The notes beneath the pieces were generated by a model. That model did no database searches, was not told the DNA's origin, and saw only the letters and a list, made by a program, of their open reading frames with translations. The translations under genes and the position numbers were made by a program. Of a stretch of 22,482 nt of DNA, positions 16,054 to 22,482 are shown piece by piece. This DNA comes from JABWBD01 sp040768665 (GTDB lineage: Bacteria; Planctomycetota; Planctomycetia; Pirellulales; Thermoguttaceae), in NCBI GenBank assembly GCA_040768665.1, contig JAXGMN010000102.1, forward strand, positions 1 through 22,482, given 5' to 3'. How positions within the stretch are numbered: position 1 is the stretch's first letter; the number at the start of each line of letters is the position of its first letter.

Positions 16054-16073
16054 TCGAGAACCGCAACTCTTGT

Positions 16074-16100
16074 GGGGGCCCACTTCGGCCCCCTTTTTTT
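16074..16100 (+). terminator. Rho-independent terminator of the FAS1 gene
   Basis: GGGGGCC (16074-16080) and GGCCCCC (16087-16093) form a perfect 7-bp GC stem around the loop CACTTC, followed directly by seven T (16094-16100). It begins 21 bases after the FAS1 stop codon. Confidence 0.93.
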
Positions 16101-16310
16101 GTAACCCACCCGCTACGTGATCAAGCGGCCCGGCTGCTAAGATCGGGCACCGGCCAGGATGATAGGAAAAGAAGAATACGTGCCATGCTACCCGTCCTTC
16201 AGGGAACCGGAAGTGCCTGCCAGCCTCAGCGCGAGGGAGCGGTAGATAACAACAAGTTGCCCGTAGCCGAACTCGTACGTCGGGCAGCAACAAGGGCGCC
16301 GAGCAGAATT

Positions 16311-16541
16311 TCAGGAATCGGGCGACACCGAAGCCCCTTCACCCGGCGACTGAGGTTTGTCGTATTCCGGATGCTGTCCGTGGCGGTGTCGGGCGTGGCA
16401 TTGGGTGCAGGTGTCGGCCCCCGTGTGGGCGATGGTATTTCGAGCCGGCTGCCCGACTGCGGAGAGGACCAGCGACGAGGCCGCGCATGCCGCTATGGCC
16501 GCGGCACCCGACAGAGTTTTCCACGAAAACAGCCGGGACAT
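16311..16541 (-). CDS. Small exported CxxCH (haem-binding-motif) protein, 76 aa
   Basis: The ATG at 16541 has GGGGGAGG seven to eight bases upstream, a strong site that decides the start. Residues 1-29 look like a signal peptide: MSRLFSWK, then a small-residue hydrophobic run ending SSLVLSAVG. The mature part of about 46 residues contains GADTCTQCHARH (CxxCH at 45-49), the covalent haem c attachment motif, and a His-rich stretch (HARHRHGQH) that could give a distal ligand. The tail is Pro/Ser-rich (KPQSPGEGASVSPDS). I recognise no named family. It may be a minimal cytochrome c or a fragment of a multihaem protein. It is convergent with the FAS1 gene. Start and export are likely; haem binding is inferred from the motif. 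Confidence 0.7.
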   Translation of the reverse strand: MSRLFSWKTLSGAAAIAACAASSLVLSAVGQPARNTIAHTGADTCTQCHARHRHGQHPEYDKPQSPGEGASVSPDS

Positions 16542-16796
16542 GGCAGCTACCTCCCCCGAAAAAGAGACGCAAATCCGGGTACGATACCGGCGAGCGCTGT
16601 GACTCGAACGCAATTGTAGGGACCCGTGCGTCCTGCGGTATCGGAGTTTTCCACTGCTCGGCGATAGGGGATTTCACTTCGTTCTTCTGTGAAGAGTACT
16701 ATGAGGCCTGTATCGAGTTCAACTGCTGTGTCGCGACGGCATTCTGGTGAAGGCTGCACCGCTGTTGGCTGCCCTCTGAACCGAACGACACGGGCC

Positions 16797-19076
16797 TCAC
16801 TGCCGAATTACTTTGAACGCTGCGTCTTTGGCCAACGGCGCAACGGGCAGGACGAGCTTTCCCGTCTTCGCGACGGCCTCGTCACAAGCGGTCACCTGGC
16901 CGGTATAGGTGTCCCAGCATTCGATCCTGTAGCGGCCGTCGGGTACGCCGACAAGTGTCATGCGGGTCGCCGGAATGGTACGAAGGGTTTCCCCGTGGTT
17001 ATGATTGTACCAGGTATAACGCTCGTTCTTGATCCAAAGGAGGACCGCCGGTTGGCCGGAGGCGGCGCGGTCAGCCACAAGCCCCCAGGCCTGCACGCCG
17101 GGGTCCTCCCGGAAGCGATACCCAGGCAGACGATAGCCGACGAAGAGCCAATCGTTGCCGTCGTTGACCACGCGGACCTCGTGCCGACCTGCGGGGATGT
17201 CGATCGGGTAGCCGCCGTCGTACTGGGTCAGGGTCTTGGTGGACGAGTCGCTGTCGGCAAGATCTTTGTCGAGTTTCAGACTTCCGTCGAGGTAAACCTT
17301 GAGCTTCGCTCCACCGTGGCCGGAGACGCCGTTGACTTCCACAATAAACTGCCCCGGCTCAGGGTAGTCGACGCGGAACGTCGCCGGGTTGTGCAGCTTG
17401 CGATGGTTTCGCACGCCATGGAGCACCCGTGCGAGCCGGTCGCCGCCCTCGATCCGCCCATCGCGGTGGACCGCCACCAAGACCGGTTCGTTGAACGGGG
17501 CCGGCTCCCAGCTTCCGCGGGTCGGATGGACTGTGAGGTCTTCGCGGCGCGGCGGAGGAGGGGGGCCGGCGTAGTCGACTGCGGCGATTTCGGCCGGGCG
17601 GTAGTCGAGCTTGTGAAAGGGGACGTCGCGGACGAATTCGGCCACGGGGCGGAAATGGTGGTAGAGGTTCTTGGGCTCGACGTAACTGTCCCACCACCAG
17701 AGCATGGCGGTGCCCGCCGCACCTGAGACGACCCCGGACCAGAGTCCGTTGTGCAGGTGGATGCCGTCGGAGTCTTCGCGGGTTCCCTCGGCCTCGGTGC
17801 CTGTGCCGAACTCGCCGAAGTAGTGAGGCTTGCCGAAGCGGCGAGTCTTCTCGCGGCAGACCTCGATCATGAAAGTCGCGGCATCGCGGGCTCCATACTG
17901 ATGACTCTGGATATAGTCCATCTCCGGCAGTGCGTCGACCGCCGGATCGCCTTCCGTGCCGGCCCAACTCGTCGTGATCAGATGATCGTACGGGTCCAGA
18001 TCGCGAAGGTAGCGGGCCATCTCGCGGTGCCACGCGACCGAATCCTCGCTTACGTAGGTTTCGATGATGTTCACCTCGTTCCAGAACTCCCAGGAAAGGA
18101 TCGCCGGGCTGTAGGACCAGCGGGCGACGATGTAGCGGAGCCGGCGTTTGAAGAGCTCCCGGGCGGTGGAGTCGGTGAAGAATTCTTCCGGCCGGCGGCA
18201 GGGCCCGCCATGGGCCGCGTTGTAGGGGCAGCGGTCCCACATCGCGTGCTGCGGCTTGATGCGCAGCGAGTTGAACGAGTCGATGCAGTACATAAGCTTC
18301 AGCCCCTTCTGCTCGGCCAAGTCGACGACGTAGTCCAGCCGCCAACTATTGAGCAGGTCGTAGCGGCCGAGCCCCGCCGGATCCGATGCGCCGCGGGCGA
18401 CCCGCTCGAGCGTGAAAACGTCGAAAGGGCCGATCCACAAGCGGGCGTAGTTCGCGCCGTGGTCGGCCAACTTCGTCCAATAGTTGTCGTAGTCGAACGT
18501 GCCCAGCGGTCCGGGCCAGCAGACGTTTTCGCCGATGGCGAAGTAGGGCGAACCGTCGTCGTGCTCGAAGGAGAGCGGGTTGGCTTTGGCGATACGGACC
18601 ATGCCGGAGTGGCTCGAGGCAACGGCTTGGAACGTCGCGGGCTGCGTTTGGACACGGGTGCTGCCGTCTTCGAGGACGAGCCAGTAGCGGTACTGTCCGG
18701 GAACGGTCGGGCAGTAGCGCACTCGCCAGTCGGCGTCGCCCGTGTGCCGCACCTGCTCCCACTGCCTCTCTCGGCCTTGCTTGCTCCGCTCGCACTGCCA
18801 GTAGAGGAAGCCCGGGACAACCTGCTCGCGGCCGGCGGGCGTGATGAAGTGAGCCTCCAGGGCCACGTCGGCAGGGTCGAAGGGATTCGTGTACTCTGCT
18901 TCCAGATCGATCGCCAGTTCGAACTTCGAGAAGACGGGCGGTTCGGTGGTGTTGGGCCGGACAGCCAGGATCTTTGCCGGCCCCTTGCCGGTCAGACAGG
19001 GAGATTCGTCCGCGGCCCGTGCGGCGACGTGCGGGAGGAGGACAAAACCGACGATCAGATAAAGGTACGGTCGCAT
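16797..19076 (-). CDS. Secreted DUF5060 / GH5-like glycoside hydrolase, 759 aa
   Basis: A signal peptide is at residues 1-21 (YLYLIVGFVLLPHVAARA-A). Residues about 38-160 form a DUF5060-type beta-sandwich with VPGFLYWQ and VPGQYRYWLVLEDG. Residues about 170-480 are a TIM-barrel hydrolase of the GH5/clan-A kind: PYFAIGENVCWPG, the acid/base motif SWEFWNEVNI (Glu334), SHQYG (392-395), and the nucleophile motif YFGEFGTGTE (Glu422). The C-terminal 270 residues hold a carbohydrate-binding-like beta domain (GGYPIDIPAGRHEVRVVNDG) and an Ig-like tail. Both catalytic Glu are present and the frame is intact. It probably cleaves a plant or algal polysaccharide outside the cytoplasm; substrate unknown. 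The start is nine bases after the stop of the NIPSNAP gene, so the two are co-transcribed. No clear ribosome-binding site, suggesting translational coupling. Confidence 0.92.
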   Translation of the reverse strand: MRPYLYLIVGFVLLPHVAARAADESPCLTGKGPAKILAVRPNTTEPPVFSKFELAIDLEAEYTNPFDPADVALEAHFITPAGREQVVPGFLYWQCERSKQGRERQWEQVRHTGDADWRVRYCPTVPGQYRYWLVLEDGSTRVQTQPATFQAVASSHSGMVRIAKANPLSFEHDDGSPYFAIGENVCWPGPLGTFDYDNYWTKLADHGANYARLWIGPFDVFTLERVARGASDPAGLGRYDLLNSWRLDYVVDLAEQKGLKLMYCIDSFNSLRIKPQHAMWDRCPYNAAHGGPCRRPEEFFTDSTARELFKRRLRYIVARWSYSPAILSWEFWNEVNIIETYVSEDSVAWHREMARYLRDLDPYDHLITTSWAGTEGDPAVDALPEMDYIQSHQYGARDAATFMIEVCREKTRRFGKPHYFGEFGTGTEAEGTREDSDGIHLHNGLWSGVVSGAAGTAMLWWWDSYVEPKNLYHHFRPVAEFVRDVPFHKLDYRPAEIAAVDYAGPPPPPRREDLTVHPTRGSWEPAPFNEPVLVAVHRDGRIEGGDRLARVLHGVRNHRKLHNPATFRVDYPEPGQFIVEVNGVSGHGGAKLKVYLDGSLKLDKDLADSDSSTKTLTQYDGGYPIDIPAGRHEVRVVNDGNDWLFVGYRLPGYRFREDPGVQAWGLVADRAASGQPAVLLWIKNERYTWYNHNHGETLRTIPATRMTLVGVPDGRYRIECWDTYTGQVTACDEAVAKTGKLVLPVAPLAKDAAFKVIRQ

Positions 19077-19085
19077 GGTTCGCTA

Positions 19086-19871
19086 CTAGATCTGCGAGTA
19101 TTCCGCCGGTTTGAGCGGAAGGTTCGTGATACCGCTGAGGATCGCCTTGTCGGAATACTCCTGCATCCCGCGGAGTCGCAGCCAATCGGGATCGTTGCGG
19201 AATTTGTTCCAGTTGGCGGCGCGCTCGTCTTCGCTCTCAAATACGAGCATATAGGTCAGGTTAGGCAGCTTCGGGCCGACAATCGCTTCGCCAAAGAACA
19301 CGGGGTGGAGTCCGACGCGGCGGAAGATGGCGATCTCCCCGGCATCGTTGAACATCTCGATCTTTTTCTGGCCCGTCTTGACGCTCGGGCTCTCGTAGAT
19401 GCGGAGTTGAAAGATCCGGTCCGGTTTCTGGATCGGCGTCTCGAGTTTCGGCATCCCCTTAAAAGCCAATAGCAGCGAACTCTCGATCCGCCGAAACGCG
19501 GGCTGATCGGCGGCCGCGTTCAGGAGGTCGGCTCCCTTGTTGAGATATTCCTTGTCGGCGAGGAGCTTCTGCGTGCTGGTGATGACCGACTCGGTCGACT
19601 TGTGCGGCAACAGGACGTAGACCGGGCTGAGATCTTCCGCGGGGTAGAAGACGCCCACCGGCTTGATCCCAATGCCGTTCAACGCTGGGATCGCGGCCTC
19701 CCGCAGGTACGCGTCGAGGCGTTGCCTTTGCTCCGGGGTATCGATGTGATATTGCCGAAGTTCATAGATCTGCCGCTCGCCGGTCGCGTCGGCGGCCAGA
19801 GTGGTCGTGTATCCGTGCATTGCCAGCCCCGTGGCGCCTGCCGCGGCCAGGAAGTTGCGTCGATTGATCAT
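19086..19871 (-). CDS. Tat-exported NIPSNAP-family protein, 261 aa
   Basis: The ATG at 19871 gives MINRRNFLAAAGATGLAMHG, a twin-arginine signal (RR at 4-5 followed by N-F-L and a hydrophobic run); an upstream in-frame ATG (19940) would bury it. Two NIPSNAP ferredoxin-like domains follow: residues 33-140 (IYELRQYHIDTPEQRQRLDA, ALNGIGIKPVGVF) and 152-255 (FQLRIYESPSVKTGQKKIEM, GLHPVFFGEAIVGPKLPNLT, DERAANWNKFRNDPDW). Planctomycetes carry many Tat-exported NIPSNAP paralogues; their substrate is unknown, and a dimeric alpha/beta-barrel role in the periplasm is the usual guess. It is the first gene of a two-gene unit with the glycosidase (nine-base gap), which hints at a function in carbohydrate breakdown. 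Confidence 0.92.
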   Translation of the reverse strand: MINRRNFLAAAGATGLAMHGYTTTLAADATGERQIYELRQYHIDTPEQRQRLDAYLREAAIPALNGIGIKPVGVFYPAEDLSPVYVLLPHKSTESVITSTQKLLADKEYLNKGADLLNAAADQPAFRRIESSLLLAFKGMPKLETPIQKPDRIFQLRIYESPSVKTGQKKIEMFNDAGEIAIFRRVGLHPVFFGEAIVGPKLPNLTYMLVFESEDERAANWNKFRNDPDWLRLRGMQEYSDKAILSGITNLPLKPAEYSQI

Positions 19872-20033
19872 ACGGTGGTCTTTCGTCAAGAGGTTGGAAA
19901 TGGTGGTTCGGCGGACTGCGCCGGCACCTGGGCCGCACACCGTCGTCCGCGAATCCTGAAAGTAACATCCTCCCGGTGCGGAGTCGATGCGCCATGCACC
20001 AGGCAGGCCGCCCAGATCGATTCGGTTCTGAAA

Positions 20034-20264
20034 TTACTTCCATAGCCGTGTCACGCCGTACTGATCGAACACGGCGTCAGCGCTGACGAGTGGTAACTTC
20101 TCGACAATCGTCTGAGCAACGAGCAAGCGATCGAAAGGGTCTTTATGGTGCGACGGCAAGGTTTCCACCAGTGTCGCATGCGCCAACTCGATTCCCAACA
20201 CGTCGAACCGATTCGTTGCCAGTTCGCGAGGGAGAAATGTTGCTGCCGGTTCGCCGAGATCGAG
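20034..20264 (-). pseudogene. C-terminal part of a PIN-domain (VapC-like) toxin, 76 codons
   Basis: An open stretch between TAG (20267-20265) and TAA (20036-20034) on the minus strand encodes the C-terminal half of a VapC-type PIN toxin: LGEPAATFLPRELATNRFDV, LGIELAHATLVETLPSHHKD, PFDRLLVAQTIVEKLPLVSA, DAVFDQYGVTRLWK. The conserved 'LP..HHKDPFDRLL.AQ' with its acidic residue, and the 'LVS.D..F..YGV..LW' ending are intact. The N-terminal half with the first catalytic Asp is missing. No start codon precedes the conserved part. Upstream (20276 onward) the sequence turns into a degenerate copy of the 964-bp repeat, so the gene was probably cut there. Confidence 0.78.
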
Positions 20265-20275
20265 CTACTCCCCAC

Positions 20276-20468
20276 ACGCCGTGCCTCCAGGCAAGCAGGT
20301 CCACTCCGCCACTCTCTCCTATCCGAGTAGATCGCCCTACAATCCCAAGCAGTGCCGAAGCGCGACCCGACTCGCCCATCCTCTCGGCGGTGACTTGCCG
20401 GCCGATCCGCCCGACCGGGAAAGTCCGTTGGTCATTGGACGAGCACTGCTTCGAGTTGTGGGACACTG
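20276..20468. repeat. Degenerate fragment related to the 964-bp repeat family
   Basis: At 20336-20382, CCTACAATCCCAAGCAGTGC and the following bases (GAAGCGCGACCCGACTCGCCCATCC) line up with unit 2 at 2964-3010 (CCTACAATCGCAAGCAGTGC ... CGGACACAACTCGGCGATCC). Roughly 80% identity over about 45 bases by eye. At 20441-20460, GAGCACTGCTTCGAGTTGTG matches GAACACTGCTTCGCGCTGTG in unit 3 (4093-4112). The order is conserved but the spacing is shorter. It lies between the Vsr gene and the broken PIN gene. Confidence 0.6.
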
Positions 20469-21008
20469 TCAATGACGGTTTTGCGAGACGCATTCACGAC
20501 TTTCGGCTGAACGTCGCGCGAGTTGCTGCTGTCGCGCAGCAAGGATTCGCGCAACGCAGTTCTCAGGGTCGTTATCGATCTGATGCTCCCAAATCCTCAG
20601 AACCTTCCATCCAAGCTGCCGCAACTTCCTGAAGTTGCGGCAATCTCTCTCGCGCGTTGCAGCAATTTTGTCCCGCCATTTCTGAGATAGCTTGTGCTCC
20701 CAAAGCGGAAAACGCCAGCCGTGCCAGTAATCTCCATCGACAAAGACTGCCAGCTTTGCTCGACGGAAGACGATGTCCGGGCGCCCGGGCAGGTCCTTGA
20801 CGTGCTTTGCGAAGTAGACACCTCGTCTTCGCAATTCAGTGCAAATGGTCCGTTCCGGATGCGTATCCTTACCCTTGATCCGGGCCATGACTCTACTGCG
20901 CGTCTCCGGAGACATGGTGTCGCCCCGGTGGCTGCCGGGAACCGGCGAGTTTCTGGCGGCCCACGAGCGATGTCCCGGCTTCCTTATTGATTTGCGAAGA
21001 GCTGCCAT
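20469..21008 (-). CDS. vsr: Vsr-like very-short-patch-repair endonuclease, 179 aa
   Basis: The frame carries the Vsr family signatures. These are: MSPETRSRVMARIKGKDTHP at 32-51; DLPGRPDIVF at 72-81 with catalytic Asp78; FVDGDYWHGW at 89-98; WRDKIAATRERDCRNFRKLR at 111-130; and LGWKVLRIWEHQI at 132-144. Canonical Vsr nicks beside T:G mismatches that arise from deaminated 5-methylcytosine. Here the zinc-site motif HGC of E. coli Vsr is replaced by DGD and the WEC by WEH, as in the zinc-less 'FVDGD.WHG' subgroup. I took the ATG at 21008, 17 bases after the upstream gene; a shorter start at 20915 (MSPETRS) is possible. It is the last gene of the operon with the winged-helix and DUF2075 genes. No cytosine methylase is visible in the window. 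Confidence 0.88.
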   Translation of the reverse strand: MAALRKSIRKPGHRSWAARNSPVPGSHRGDTMSPETRSRVMARIKGKDTHPERTICTELRRRGVYFAKHVKDLPGRPDIVFRRAKLAVFVDGDYWHGWRFPLWEHKLSQKWRDKIAATRERDCRNFRKLRQLGWKVLRIWEHQIDNDPENCVARILAARQQQLARRSAESRECVSQNRH

Positions 21009-21025
21009 TAGGAGAATAGAATCAA

Positions 21026-21277
21026 CTACTTGTTGCGAATCGTCTGGACATTTGCCGCAATTGGCTCTGTCAAGACAAGAGACCGAAGTGTCCAACGCTT
21101 CGACTCGCAGTCTTGTTCTACCACACCCTCGCTTTCCATAATAGCCAACAGCGTTCGTGAGATATGCCCTTCATGCCCAATGTGTCCGGCATAGATACCC
21201 AAGCTCCTGCCAATCTCGGCGTTCGTGAGCCCATTTGGTGCCGTCTCTTGCAGAAGTTCGTGGACGGCTGACTTCAA
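21026..21277 (-). CDS. Small winged-helix-like protein, 83 aa, in the DUF2075-Vsr operon
   Basis: The start is a TTG at 21277; AAGGAGG lies about 13 bases upstream, overlapping the end of the DUF2075 gene region. Residues 2-60 read as a winged helix: a first helix (VHELLQET), then the turn LTNAEIGRSLGI, a loop with an unusual His/Gly pair (YAGHIGHEGHISRTLLAIME), and a wing (GVVEQDCESKRWTLRS). The His/Gly-rich loop GHIGHEGHI is distinctive. I do not know a family name. It lies 21 bases after DUF2075 and 17 before Vsr on the same strand, so it is probably the DNA-recognition or regulatory partner of this operon. Fold assignment is moderate; function inferred. Confidence 0.65.
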   Translation of the reverse strand: MKSAVHELLQETAPNGLTNAEIGRSLGIYAGHIGHEGHISRTLLAIMESEGVVEQDCESKRWTLRSLVLTEPIAANVQTIRNK

Positions 21278-21298
21278 CTTCGCCCGCCCACCTCCTTA

Positions 21299-22482
21299 TC
21301 AGTCCAAGATTTCAAGCCCCGTATTTCTCAAGTATTCGAAGGTCGGGTCGTAAAAACTCGGATCGCGAGTCGGATCCGCCGTGTCGCCAGATGGAACGAC
21401 GATTACCATTCCCTGTCGTGCGCGAGTTAATAGCACCCGATAGGCGTTCTTTTGGTAGAGCTTTCGGTCCGCTTTGTTGATCCTTTGCCATCGGTCCCCG
21501 CGAAATGCGTGATGGCTCCAGCCGGACGTCGAGTAACGAAAATCAGCGTCCCAAGTGACGCACACCCAGTCCAGTTCGAGTCCCTGAATCTCGAACTCGG
21601 TTGCAACGTCTTCCAAGTAGTACGACGAGCGAACGTCGTCCTTACCGGCTAAGAACCAATGCACGGGATCCGGCTTCAGCCGAACCTCGATTGCCAGCGG
21701 CTTGAGCCGGTAGGCAGCCGACGAGACAACGATGCCGTACCGTTCGCTGCCGCGTGCTTTGCGGCGCAACCACGCTTTGGCCTTATTCAGATCGCGTGCG
21801 AGCACGATCGGGTACCGTTCAGCGATTTGTCGCAGTGTTTCTTTCGCGCCCGCTTCATCCAAATCGAGCAGTTGCTTTACCAACTGCGACACGTGTTCAG
21901 CTCGAAACGACCGCATCGAGACCGAGAGGTGCAACCGCGGGTCGTAGTAAACATCCTTGCGAGATGCCAACTCTCGAAGAACTTCGCCCGCACCGAATTC
22001 TGCGTCCGCCAGGCGATCAGAAATGTGGATGCGCCAATGGGGAAAGCGTTGATTGAGGGCAACGATCCACTCGCTGATGCCGGCCTCGCCAGTGTTGATT
22101 TCCTGTCCGCCACCAACCAGACAGACTACGATGCCCCAATCCGGATGTCGATCGATGCAGGACAACAGGAACTCCGGCTCTGATTGATCAAAACTGGCTT
22201 GTCCCTTCTTCTGCCGCATGAAGGTCGAGGTCTGCTCGCGGTTCCACGCCCGTTGGGCTTCGTCGAACAACGCGACATGGTCCACCGGTGGGTTCGGATC
22301 ACGCAGGCATTCGTCCCGATAGTGATGGACGTTTTGAATGAACATTTTGACTTCGCTTCGAGCGACGTGTTTCTTGACCGTTCGGCCAGCAGCTTTTTCA
22401 CGTGCGACCTTGTCTCGCGCAAGTGCCTCCTGGAGGATTTTTACCAGCGGACCGTTGCCCGACAAAAACACGCTGTACATGT
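21299..22482 (-). CDS. DUF2075-family helicase-like ATPase, 5' end outside window
   Basis: The frame is open across the right edge, so the Met at 22480 is unlikely to be the true start: the visible protein begins mid-domain with VFLSGNGPLVKILQEAL. At least 393 residues remain. Visible landmarks: Walker B-like VALFDEAQRAWN (DEAQ at 73-76); VCLVGGGQEINTGEAG, a helicase motif III-like stretch; EFEIQGLELDWVCVTWD at 295-311, characteristic of DUF2075; and YRVLLTRARQGMVIVVP at 347-363, equivalent to superfamily 1 motif VI with its arginine. The Walker A loop must lie upstream, beyond the edge. DUF2075 proteins are SF1-like NTPases seen in bacterial defence and schlafen-like contexts. First visible gene of an operon with the winged-helix protein and Vsr. 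Confidence 0.88.
   Translation of the reverse strand, partial: MYSVFLSGNGPLVKILQEALARDKVAREKAAGRTVKKHVARSEVKMFIQNVHHYRDECLRDPNPPVDHVALFDEAQRAWNREQTSTFMRQKKGQASFDQSEPEFLLSCIDRHPDWGIVVCLVGGGQEINTGEAGISEWIVALNQRFPHWRIHISDRLADAEFGAGEVLRELASRKDVYYDPRLHLSVSMRSFRAEHVSQLVKQLLDLDEAGAKETLRQIAERYPIVLARDLNKAKAWLRRKARGSERYGIVVSSAAYRLKPLAIEVRLKPDPVHWFLAGKDDVRSSYYLEDVATEFEIQGLELDWVCVTWDADFRYSTSGWSHHAFRGDRWQRINKADRKLYQKNAYRVLLTRARQGMVIVVPSGDTADPTRDPSFYDPTFEYLRNTGLEILD

Noticed and set aside
16185..16619. A 144-codon plus-strand frame after the FAS1 terminator
   Set aside because: Antisense to the small CxxCH gene, no ribosome-binding site, no recognisable domain.
17751..19472. A 573-codon plus-strand frame
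   Set aside because: Shadow of the glycosidase and NIPSNAP genes; it crosses both genes and their gap and has no family resemblance.
5318..20264. The PIN N-terminal stump (5318-5404) and PIN C-terminal fragment (20034-20264) as two halves of one split gene
   Set aside because: They lie 15 kb apart, about 30-40 residues of the middle are missing, and nothing shows a shared origin; each is better read as a separate truncated toxin.

Overview
The window looks like chromosomal DNA of a GC-rich planctomycete, most likely of the Pirellulales group. This is an inference from gene content: a secreted FAS1 (fasciclin) protein, a Tat-exported NIPSNAP protein next to a secreted DUF5060/GH5-like glycosidase, a carboxypeptidase-regulatory-like repeat protein, a pRiA4b ORF-3-like protein, and long repeat-rich gaps. 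No rRNA, tRNA or CRISPR array was seen.

Layout. (1) 1-1172: 5' part of an exported repeat-domain protein on the minus strand, running off the left edge. (2) 1484-4170: three tandem direct copies of a roughly 964-bp non-coding unit carrying perfect fold-back sequences. (3) 4303-10263: a decayed defence/toxin-antitoxin zone. It holds a 318-aa putative nuclease, a Phd-like antitoxin with a 28-codon PIN toxin stump, a Type IIG restriction-methylase gene broken by about a dozen indels, parDE-like remnants on the plus strand, and a second copy of the Type IIG 5' end joined to an HNH remnant. (4) 10780-11847: an N-terminally truncated IS91-family transposase. (5) 12327-13553: a pRiA4b ORF-3-like gene. 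(6) 13859-15153: a deletion scar joining the first 46 codons of a flavin-nucleotide-binding-like gene to a gutted PEP-synthase-like gene. (7) 15187-15308: a long inverted repeat. (8) 15544-16100: FAS1 protein with a strong terminator. (9) 16311-16541: a tiny exported CxxCH protein. (10) 16797-19871: the NIPSNAP/glycosidase pair. (11) 20034-20264: the C-terminal part of another PIN toxin, then a degenerate fragment related to the 964-bp repeat. (12) 20469-22482: a compact minus-strand operon of DUF2075 helicase (cut by the right edge), small winged-helix protein and Vsr-like endonuclease.

How it fits together. The metabolic/export genes on the right-centre are intact and ordinary. The accessory part is a graveyard of restriction, toxin-antitoxin and transposase genes next to repeats, with at least three visible recombination scars. 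The one accessory unit that looks intact is the DUF2075-winged helix-Vsr operon, a plausible DNA-processing or defence module; that role is inferred. The second most interesting object is the 964-bp triplication with a diverged relative 16 kb away.
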